A stretch of DNA of 64,000 bases from Helianthus annuus (taxonomy: Eukaryota; Streptophyta; Magnoliopsida; Asterales; Asteraceae). Every line of letters starts with the position of its first letter. The stretch's first letter is position 1. The position numbers and the translations under genes are program-made. Positions 37,716 to 47,529 of this stretch are shown here, piece after piece. The DNA lies in NCBI RefSeq assembly GCF_002127325.2, contig NC_035449.2:81365451-81429450 (forward strand), read 5' to 3'. The notes below the pieces were generated by a model. It did not search any database. It was not told the DNA's origin and worked only from the letters and a program-made list of their open reading frames with translations.

Positions 37716-40700
37716 GGGCTGCGCAAGTCAATTCTATCAAGATGGATTATGGACAGTGGAGCATCACGACATATGACTGGGTCTTTAGCTCTTCTTTATG
37801 ATGTTAAGTCAATCAATGGAAGCTATGTTGGGTTCGCAGGGAATCGAGGAGGAAGAATTGTCGGCCAAGGAACGCTTACAAACGGAGTGATCTCATTTGA
37901 CAAAGTGAACTACATCGTAGAGTTAACGAACAACTTACTGAGTATATCACAGATTTGTGATAAAGATTTTAGTGTGCATTTTACTAAATCTGAATGTTTA
38001 GTGTTGAAACCAGGGTTTAAAATCCCTGATGAGTTGGTGTTGTTGCGCGCTCCGCGGGTCAATGATCTTTATATTTTGGACATGAGTGCCACAACGCCAA
38101 CAACTCATCAAAAACAGTGTTTTGTCACCAAGTCTAAAGCTACTGAAAAAGAGTCAGTAATGTGGCACCGGAAAATGGGTCACATTCACGTGCGAAAAAT
38201 GAATTTTTTGGTGCATAACGATTTAGTTGATGGTATTAATGTAAAAAACTTTCATTTGACTGATGATTGTATTGCTTGTAAAAAGGGGAAGCAGACTCGA
38301 AAGTCACATCCACCGAAGATGCTCAACTCTATCAGGTTACCTCTTGAGAGATTGCACATGGATCTCTTCGGGCCTGTCAACGTCAAGAGCATTAGCGGGG
38401 ATTTATATTGTTTGGTGGTGACAGGCGACTATACGAGGTTTTCGTGGGTTGTATGCTTAGAACGAAAAGATCAAACATTCGAGTCATTGAAGATGCTTTT
38501 TAAGAAAATCGAAACGGTGTACAAACTGCCAATCCGGAGGATTCGGAGCGACAACGGAACGGAATTCAAGAACAACAAGATGTACGAGTTCTGCAACGAA
38601 AAGGGAATTCTTCATGAATTCAGTATGCCATATACACCACAGCAAAACGGCGTAGCTGAACGAAAGAATCGGACCCTGATCGAGACAACACGTACGATGT
38701 TAGCCGATTCCAAGCTTCCAATCTACTTCTGGAGTGAAGCAGTTTCAGCAGCCTGTTACACTTTGAATAGGGTTCTCACTGTCAAGAAATACAAGAAGAC
38801 TTGCTTTGAGCTGCTGCACCGTCACAAGCCAAATCTTGAGTTTTTAGAACCTTTTGGCTCTCCTTGCACATTTATAGATGAAAATGGTAAATTTGGAGCA
38901 AAAGCTAATGAGGGTTTCTTTGTAGGTTACGCAAGCCCGCTGAAGAGGGTGTTCGTACCATGTTTGGGGAAGGTGATTCAAGTCCAACACGTGGATTGTC
39001 AGAAGCACACTCCATCGCCACAACTTCCCGGACAAAGATTCCTATTTGATTACGAAAAACTCTGGGAGTCGTTTCAACTGCCTGTCGAGCCAAGTGATGA
39101 GGAACTAGCTTTTCTATACCAGTATCAGCAATATACTTCGCAAGAGCCTGTGTTTAGTCCGCTAGAAGTTTCTCAACCCACCGTGGGTACTCACGACAAT
39201 GAAGCAGGACCAAGTGGAACTACTCATGAACCACCAGAGGAACCAGCTCCGTCATTTAACGTTTCTGACGACTCAGAGGAGGAACCCGCTCCTACCTTTG
39301 ACGAGGAGCCAAATGAGACTTCAAAGGATGCTGTGGATCAAGCCGTTGATCTCGATATTTCGAATTTGGAATCAGAAGTAGTTGTACCTGACACGGTTAT
39401 GCCACGGACGTTGTCTTACCACCCTTCAGAACATATCATTGGTGACCTACAAAGTGGTGTCAAGACGCGACATCAAATAGACCAAGCTTTTACTTGTTTT
39501 TACTCTTCTATTGCTGATATGCAGAAAGAAGTCTCACTTAAATGTTTTATTTCGCAGATAGAGCCCAGAACCTACAAAGAAGCATTGACCGAAGATAGTT
39601 GGGTGAATGCAATGCAGGAGGAGCTGCAACAGTTTGAAAAACTGGGCGTCTGGAGACTTGTTGATCTGCCAAAGAATTAGAAGTTAATCAAGACAAAATG
39701 GGTCTTTAAGTGTAAGCGTGATGACAGAGGTGTCGTGGTGAGAAACAAGGCACGACTTGTGGTTCAAGGCTTCAGCCAACAGGAAGGAATAGATTACGAT
39801 GAAGTTTAAGCACCGGTTGCAAGGCTTGAAGCAATTCGTATTTTTCTAGCCTTTGCATCTTGGAAAGATTTTAAAGTCTATCAACTTGACGTCAAATCTG
39901 CTTTCCTGTACGGCACAATCAGAGAAGAAGTGTACGTGGGGCAACCACCGGGGTTCACAGACCCACTACACAGAAACAAGGTGTATCTACTGGACAAAGC
40001 GCTATACGGACTGCACCAGGCCCCGAGAGCCTGGTACGAGACGCTTTCAACATACTTGTTGGACAACGGGTTCACAAGAGGCACAGTAGACAGCACGTTG
40101 TTCACCAAAGAAGAAGCATGCCACTTGTTGATCGTGCAGATTTATGTGGACGATATCATTTTTGGATCCACCAACGACGATCTTTGCAAAGAGTTTGAGA
40201 AGGTAATGAAGAAGAAGTTCGAGATGAGTTCTATGGGGGAGATGAAGTTCTTCCTCGGGCTGCAGGTGGAACAAATGCCCGACGGAATCTTCATTCACCA
40301 GTCAAAGTATGTAAAGGACGTGCTCGATAAGTTCGACATGACAGATTGCAGTCCTGCATCCACCCCCTCGCGCAGAATCATGGAATTTGTCCCGACGAGC
40401 AAGGTGTGAAGATGGACGAGACATTATACCGATCAATCATCGGATCGTTGATGTATCTCACGGCTTCCCGTCCGGATATCATGAACCCGACGTGTCTCTG
40501 CGCCAGATATCAGTCGAATCCGAAGCAGTCACACCTGACGATAGTGAAACGTATTTTACGATATTTGAAGGGTTGCCCAAGCATCGGCTTGTGGTACCCT
40601 CGCTCGGGTGACTTTACTTTGTCCGGTTTTGCTGATTCTGATTTTGGTAGCTGTAAACAGAATGCTAAGTCCACCACTGCTGGGTGCCAGTTCTTTGGAA

Positions 40701-41134
40701 CTCGGCTTGTCACCTGGCAGTGCAAGAAACAAACTGCAGTTGCGCTCTCTACATGTGAGGCTGAGTACGTCTCAGCTTCTAGCTGTTGCTCACAGATCCT
40801 TTGGATCCAACAGCAGATGCGCGACTTCGGTTTGCAATTCTTGGATACACCGCTTTTCGTGGACAATGAAGCAGCCATTAATGTTACTAAAAATCCGGTT
40901 CACCATTCGAAAACTAAACACATTGAAATCCGTCATCACTTTATCCGTGATTGTCACGAGAAAAAGTTAATTCGGATTGAACACGTTAACACCGATGATC
41001 AGAAAGTGGATTTTTACACTAAACCATTCGACAAAAAGAGATTTTATTATCTTTTGAGATTAAACGGGATGAAGAATTTGCAATCTGGGAGGGTAATCGA
41101 ATGTGAAGCCGAGTTGGGCGGCGATCTGACATGA
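37716..41134 (+). pseudogene. pol: Copia pol of element D (protease, integrase, RT, RNase H), broken
   Basis: Order: protease with DSGASRHMTG (just after 37749), GAG-pre-integrase (MWHRKMGHIH...CIACKKGKQ), integrase with MDLFGPV, RSDNGTEF and QQNGVAERKNRTL (D,D,E), RT with WVFKCKRDDRG and YVDDIIFGST (YVDD 40143-40154), RNase H with DSDFGSC, STCEAEYVS and KTKHIEIRHHF. Breaks: TAG 39678-39680 and TAA 39807-39809 early in RT, and loss of one base near 40368 between RT and RNase H. The domains align with those of B, though the sequences are well diverged; SIRE lineage by YVDDIIFGST. Confidence 0.93.
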
Positions 41135-42517
41135 TCCTGTGTCGTGTTGTCAAGTTTCTTTTGTACAGTTGTATTTTCTGTTTAAAAAAAACAAAAACAC
41201 AAAAATATGTTTTAGTTTTAGGGGGAGATATTCGCAGAAAAATACAAAAACATGATAAAATCATAAAAATACAAAAACAATAGAAAACCATAAAATCCAA
41301 AAACATTAGAAAAATTCAAAAAGAGTTGTGTAGAATAGGGGAAATGATAGTACATTAGCTAGACGGACACAGTACGCTAAAGATTTGTAGTGTTTAAAAT
41401 GCATTTAAGCAGTCTCGCTAAAGATGTGCTGATAGGTTTTTGCAAAATTAGTAGATCGGTTTGGGATATAAACATAAAATTCACTTGCGTTTACGTGGGG
41501 AACACCTCCAGGATATATAGGTAACCCCTGAAATCCTATTTGAAAGGTCCCGTATTCTGAGATACTAGGTCTTTATACTCAGTGATATCTGGGGTATTAT
41601 CCCGGGACTTCTGCTGTATGGAAATACTGACCTAGTCCCCGGATAATACTTTTTGCAAAAGCTTTGAAATATAAGCTCGCCCTCAGCATGCTGATGAAAC
41701 AATAAAATTGATAGTCGCTGCTGTTGAAAACAAAAGATCCTCTAAAGGGGACACACCTTAAAGTCGAAGCCGTCATCTCTCTGCGTATACGGAAGTATCG
41801 ACCTGAGCTCTCACGGCCCTCGCACATTACCCCTTAACAGATATCAGCTGTGGTATACTCACCTGTAAGACTGAATACTGGGATCCGGATATGGGAGTAT
41901 ATACTGAGGTGGGACACATGTAGATTGTTAAGTCTTAAAACACTAATTACATATCCCGAACAGATTGAAAATTTTGTGAGAATTTAAGTGGATCAGTATA
42001 TCAGCAATCTACGCGAGTTGTTTAAAAGCTTAGTATGAAATAGATAGCTTAACGGTGCTTGTGTCTGGTCGGCAGCTGATATGATCCCCTAACACACTCG
42101 CAAAAATATTGTGTGTACATAGTTTCAGTTTCTCCAGTTAAAATCCAAAAAGATTTTCTTTTCTCATCTTATTTTTCGACAACCGATGTTGGGAATTAGA
42201 AGATCAAAGCCTAAGTGCAGAACATGTCAGTGTCTGATTAGGGATGGGTAAGCTGGAGATTGCTATACAGTGATTGGTATATTGTTTGAAAGTTAAAATG
42301 TGTTTGGAAGTTCAAATTGATCAAAAGTTCATTCAGTTGAACTGATTTCAAAAAGAAACGTCAGTAAACTTCATAATTCTGATCATCCAAGGCCATTAAA
42401 TTGGACTTGGTGGGTCAAACAGTTGACCAAGGTCATTGACTTGGACTTGGTCAACTGGGTGTGATGGTGGTCAACCTGAAAAATGTCAAAAAGATAAATT
42501 TTTGAAAATAGCAACAA
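41135..42517 (+). other. Noncoding region between pol and third ORF of D
   Basis: No coding frame. AGGGGGAG at about 41220 is a purine tract like those in C's tail. From about 41218 to 42150 the sequence parallels C's 9713-10640, including the structured block described separately. The last 300 bases are unique to D and lead into the internal promoter region. Confidence 0.75.
41546..41900 (+). other. Conserved structured noncoding block (candidate cis RNA element), copy in D
   Basis: Stem 1 is 41594-41608 with 41635-41649; C's T-A pair (10072 with 10113) is a C-G pair here (41601 with 41642). Stem 2 is GCCGT 41769-41773 with ACGGC 41813-41817; C's A-T pair is G-C here. Stem 3 is ATACT/CCTGTA (41855-41867) with TATGGG/AGTAT (41890-41900); two Watson-Crick pairs of C become G-U wobbles. 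The 5' arm of stem 3 is identical in both elements and only the 3' arm changed. The pattern fits selection on RNA structure; the function is not known to me. Confidence 0.62.
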
Positions 42518-42800
42518 GGTTTCGCTTGAATGTCACCCAAACAAAGGTTTCGCTTATTTGGCTGCTTCACAAGAGGTTTCGCTTATAAAGTCAGAGGTTC
42601 TGCTTATGTGTCAATAGTCACACAAGCGAAACCTCATCACATATATAAGGCCATAGGTTCCGCTTGTCGGTCACTTTCACCCTTTCGCTTATACGACCAT
42701 TTCTCACCGGCGATTTGAAGCAAAACCTTATTTCAGCCATTTCCAAACGTTGTGTTGCCCGTTTTTCATCTGTTTCTGTTGAATTATAAGTGTATTGATC
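42518..42800 (+). promoter_or_regulatory. Candidate internal promoter for the third ORF of D
   Basis: Four direct GGTTTCGCTTG-type words lie between 42520 and 42610. The fourth, GGTTCTGCTTATGTG (42596-42610), faces an inverted copy, CACACAAGCGAAACC (42619-42633). TATATAA (42642-42648) starts eight bases later. Two more direct words follow. This repeats the LTR promoter layout at 23001-23101. An ATG with a strong splice donor follows at 42801. Promoter function is inferred. Confidence 0.6.
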
Positions 42801-44692
42801 ATGGGCAAGGTAAGTCTTCGTTCAATTTGTTAAATTTCATGCTTTATTTGATATGTTGGCATCTGTTTTGGAACTGGACATAGATTTAGGCTTGTGTATG
42901 TGAAATTGAAACTTGAAAATGATCATGAGTAGTCGTTTTGATGTCTAGATCATGATATTATGCTTTGATTGTTTCAAAATTGTTGTCTGATGATATTTGT
43001 TGATGTCTGAATGTTACTACTGTAGATCTAGGGTTTTAGAAATGTGAAAATTGAATTTAAAATATAGCCCTAGTCTCGGTTTTGTCAAATTAACAGGTGG
43101 GTGAGTTCAATTTTAGGATTTGATCAATGTTGAAGTGTCTTGTTGAAGGTTTCGTTTAAACGTTCATATTCTAGATGTTCCGCTTATCTGAACAATCACA
43201 TGTTCCGCTTGTAAGTTCATTCACATGTCCTGCTTGAATGCACAATGATATGTTCCGCTTGTCTGAACAATGTAATGTTCCGCTTGTAAAAGTCTTTACT
43301 TGTTTCGCTTGTAAGTACACCAAGGTGTTCTGCTTGGTTGTCCATGTTATATTTCGCTTATTGTGCACTTGTGAGTTTTAAATGTTTGAATAATTTCTAA
43401 GTGATTGATTCAGTGTGTTTGTGATTTGCAGGTGTCTAATGTAGTATTTGATCCTCTTCACAACAGCTGTTGTGATTTGGATCTTGAAAAATATCCAGAA
43501 CTGGTTAATTTCAGTGGTATTTTGGAGTTCATGAGACGTATTCCAATTCAAAAGGCATTGACTGATCAAAGACCAGTGTATAGATCTCATATTGAACGCT
43601 TCTGGAAGAATGCCGTCTATGATGAGCAGAATAAAGTTATCTCTTCAGTGGTAGAAGTACATGGCAAGTTGGAGAAGATTCTTGTTACTGAAGCTCTCAT
43701 ACGTGAAGTGATTAACTTTCCTGATGACGCAGATTCTCCAATGAGATTTCCAGAACGTATGATGAAGGGGTGTATGTTGAGGATGGGATATCAGGGAGCG
43801 TTAAATGCCGCAAATTATTTGAAGTCAAAGTTTACTAAGCCTTACAAGTTTTTGATTCATAGTATTTTGATGTCGTTAAGTCACACCAAAGGAGGTTATG
43901 ATGCAATGAGAGATTACCAAATGAATATGGTGACTGCATTGGTGTTAAACAAGAAATATAACTTTTCACACATCATATTTCATTACATGGCCGAGAACAT
44001 TACATCAAAGGTCAAGTCTTGGACGTATCCGAGATTCGTACAGATGCTGATAGATCACGTGTATCCCGAGATCGATAGAAACATAAAAGATGACTTGTTG
44101 GTACAATCACATATGAACAAGATTTCAATTACGCAGCTTGTGAAGTATCACCCAAATCACCCTGAACCGAAAATTGATGTTGCATTCTTTGGGGCTATAA
44201 AAGATGCTAACTATGCTGATCTAGATCCAGTTGAACACCAGAACTGGAGGAATGAAGATGTAGATAAAAGTACAACAAGTTCATCAAGTTCTTCAGATGA
44301 TGGTATTGATGAGATTGAAAGTCGAAAAAGAATTCAAGAAGAGATAGAAAAAGAGAAGATGTTGAGAAAGAGAAAGAGACAAGAAAAGGATGATGATGAT
44401 GTCTATGTGCCTTCTCCAGAACAGGTCTCAGGATCACAGTCTTCTCCAAAAGTTAGAAAGAAAGCTGGAGGTCGCAAGAAAGTAGTTTCTCCAAAGATTG
44501 TCAAAGTCACTACAAAGAAGTCTCCGAAGATCGTGTTAAAGAAGAAACAAACAAGAGAAAGTAAGAAGCCTCCCACACCACCACATGAACCTACACCTCC
44601 AAAATCACCTATCCAATCACCACCCAGACAACCTACTCCACCACAACATTCCTCACCACCTAAACAACCAACACCTCCAAGACAACCATCAC
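42801..44692 (+). pseudogene. Third ORF of element D, first part (cut by E)
   Basis: Exon 1 is only ATGGGCAAG (42801-42809), followed by GTAAGT; exon 2 begins at 43432 after TTTGCAG. The N-terminal domain (RFWKNAVYDE, LVTEALIREVINFPDD, KFLIHSILMSLSHTKGG, YNFSHIIFHYMAENI, YPRFVQMLIDHVYPEI) is homologous to the start of the third ORF in B and G. It may belong to the plant transposon-protein domain family often listed as PF20167. A serine tract, a basic coiled segment (RKRIQEEIEKEKMLRKRKRQ) and a proline-rich tract follow. E interrupts the proline-rich part; the frame resumes at 54850. Cellular role unknown. Confidence 0.78.
42810..43431 (+). other. Candidate intron of the third ORF of D
   Basis: The donor AAG|GTAAGT and acceptor TTTGCAG|GT bound 622 AT-rich bases in phase 0. 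About nine more GTTCCGCTTGT-type words occur at 43147-43365 inside it. Without the intron the downstream frame has no nearby good ATG, so splicing gives the best start. Confidence 0.6.
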
Positions 44693-45476
44693 TGTGACAA
44701 CTCGAATTTCCAAGATTCCCATTTCGCATTTATTGCACGTTCTTGTATTGTTTAGTTGATTATTTGCACAAGTAATTACTATGGAATTTTACACGTTTTG
44801 ATGCAATGAATTGTATTGTGTGATTGTGTATGATTGTTGGTTAAATATTGAAAGACTTGACAAATATACAAACTTGGTGGCGAAACTGTGAAATTATTAT
44901 GAGATGGTGTGCATGTGTAAAGTATGATACTTAGGGAGGTAGAGGGTAATTAGTGAAATCCTAGAGATACTTAACCCTAATCCCTTTTCCCTAATCATTT
45001 TTGCACACAAAGAAAAAGCACGTACTTTCACTTCTTGGGTTTTCTCTAGCAATCATCACCATTATCATTGGCAAGACATCCATCACTCTCGATTTCACGT
45101 TTCTCTAGAATCAATACAAGGTAATTGTTAATGATTGTGCGTTGATTATTGGATTATATCAATTCTTGACTAATTATTGATTGATTGATGCTTGTAAACC
45201 CTAGTTCCTCACATGATATCCTATGATTTTGATTTGATTATGGATAATTGTGATCATGATGATGATTTACATGCTTGATAGATTGTTCTTGTTATAATTG
45301 TTGTGGTTAATCACCGGTTGGTTGGTTTTTGTTTATGCCGTCCATATGAAAAGAAGTTAGGGTTCTTGATCATGAAAACGTGAAAAGATGTAACTGTTAC
45401 GATCGCAATAAAGTTGAATGGTCGTATGATTTTGATTGTTGTTAGTCTGAGTTTTGTGAATGATTATGTTATCATG

Positions 45477-45970
45477 TCCGAGCTTCAATATGATATAGGT
45501 CCGAGTTTATTATATTGTCACCTAGTCCGACCTTGTAACAGTTGTTGGTCCGAGTTTCATTAAACCCTCATAGCCCGAGTTTGTAAAGGTATCAAGGGAG
45601 TCCGAGTTTTATCATAACAAATCATGCCCGACCTTTGATCCCACACTTGGTCCGAGTTTCATCATCTTGTGTAATGACCGAGTTTTATAAAGGGAGCCCA
45701 TTAGGTCCGAGGTTTAACAGGAGTGGGCCTTAACCGAGTTTATCAGCCCATGTGTTGTTCGACTTTGTGAAGGGGAAACCTCCCCCATGTCCGATTTTAA
45801 CCCCATGCTCTCTTGGTCCGAGTTTTTGACCTCATGCCCCTCTTGTCCGACCTTGTTAACCCCCCCCCACACACACACACACTGATGTCCGAGTTTACCC
45901 AAGGATATTAAGTCCGAGTTTATTTAAGATGAAGATGTCCGACCTTTTAATTGTGTGGGGTGACCGATTT
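45477..45970 (+). repeat. Iterated word GGTCCGAGTTT in the E LTR
   Basis: About 19 copies or near copies (GTCCGAGTTT, GTCCGACCTT, GACCGAGTTT, GTTCGACTTT) occur in 500 bases, one every 27 or so, all in direct orientation. The 3' LTR repeats them at about 53110-53605. Confidence 0.88.
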
Positions 45971-46417
45971 CATGTTTAAGTGTAGACTTTGAATGTTATT
46001 GTATGTGATAATTCAGCTATGGCTTGTTATATACATGATTCGACTCCTGATCAAGTTAGTAACCCTGTTAACTCGATTAGTTAATAAACTGTGTCAGGTG
46101 GTAAAACCAGTTAAACATATTAACTCCGTTATGGCGGTAAAGAAGTTAATTCAGTTAGACAGGTAACATTTCTAGTGTGTGAATCCGGTTCAGTATGATA
46201 ACTTGATGAAGTATGTTAACCGCATGTTCTTCCTTGAATCGTATGAAGATGATTAATTGGTGGTAGTGCTAAATGTTAACTGTTATAAACCCTATGTGAC
46301 GAACTTGCATGCGAAACCTTTCGAACATGTACTGACTGTGAATACATGCATTACCTTAGGCCCTGATTAATTGATTTATTGTCGCGAGCACCCACTTAGC
46401 ATACCGAGCAAACCAAG

Positions 46418-46910
46418 GTGAGTTCACACCCTTACTAAGGCATGGGATTCCCAAGGGCTTAGGAATGGGATTGAAGGATTAAGATTGAATAGATTCGTAC
46501 TGACACTAATACTAGACTACCATACCACTGTCCTCGGTTGCGCAGGACACATACTTACGCTATTCACTGTCCTCGGTTGTGCAGGACACATACTTACGTA
46601 GACTTATACCTACTACTATCCTCGGTTGTGAAGGATACTTATACTTACTACTATCCTCGGTTGTGAAGGATACCTATACTAAATTACTATCCTCGGATGT
46701 GAAGGATACTTATACTTATTACTATCCTCGGTTGTGAAGGATACTTATGGTTACGAATAGTCTAGTGGTTATACAACATGGGAAGCCCCCACCAATAGAA
46801 CGTACTAACGGCCCAGTAGAGCCACCTGTTACATACGAACTTACTATTACGCATTTACTTTCTGTGAACTCGCTCAACTAGTTGTTGATCCTCTGTTACA
46901 TGCCTTGCAG
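46418..46910 (+). other. Candidate intron in the LTR leader of E
   Basis: The donor is ACCAAG|GTGAGTTCAC and the acceptor TGCCTTGCAG|GTC, 493 bases, matching F's 491-base interval. The hairpin tandem array lies within it. Confidence 0.45.
46527..46746 (+). repeat. Tandem array of six small hairpins in the E LTR
   Basis: Six units of about 35-50 bases share the core TCCTCGGTTGTGAAGGA. Two units have GTCCT...AGGAC arms and four have ATCCT...AGGAT arms, so the closing pair changes on both sides together. The 3' LTR copy is at about 54163-54385. Confidence 0.85.
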
Positions 46911-47208
46911 GTCGTTAGGTATATGGAGCTTGCACAGGGAGGAGCAGGTCGTTGTGGGTGTGGATCGTGATTATCTTATTAAACACTTATGACATTTCGT
47001 ACTTAATTATGTTGGGTCTTGATTATACGCTTCCGCTAAACAATGATATCTTACTTATGTTTTGGAAACACCTTTCATATGGATTTGGTTTGGTTTATAT
47101 TGCAATTACTTTTACTTTATACAATGTTCTATATGATTGGTGGCTTGATCCTGGTCAGTCACGCTCCCAAGCGGTGATACTCCGCAGGTGGATTTTGGGG
47201 GTGTGACA

Positions 47209-47529
47209 GATTGGTATCAGAGCCATTGGTTATAGAGAACTTGGTTTTAATATGGGAAAACGTTTTATTAAAACCAGACTATAACCAGAACAGTGCTCTC
47301 AACGATCCACAACGACGCTTCGCTCCACGTGCAAGACTCAACATCCTAGGTAATAAGGTTTATGTTTATTGCCTACATGCTAGAATTGCATAGAACTTTG
47401 CTCGTAGTATGCTTACGTTACTTTGCTCACTACTTGTTATTGCTTAAGAACACCTATGTGCTTACACTCTTCTGTCATCACACTATTCGCGAATCTCTCT
47501 CACCTATGTTGCTTTTGATGTGAAGATCA
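47209..47529 (+). other. Leader and primer binding site of E
   Basis: TGGTATCAGAGCCA is at 47212-47225. The rest carries no convincing coding frame and ends at the gag ATG (47530). Confidence 0.86.

Larger units (their letters stand above)
44693..47208 (+). repeat. 5' LTR of element E
   Basis: It starts TGTGACAACTCG and ends GGTGTGACA. It contains a GTCCGAGTTT word array, a C/AC microsatellite (about 45858-45882), a hairpin tandem array and a candidate leader intron. No clear TATA box was found. Confidence 0.96.

Noticed and set aside
46952..47206. 84-residue ORF at the end of the E LTR (again at 54588-54842)
   Set aside because: It lies in LTR sequence just before the primer site, has no homologue in F and no sign of being translated.
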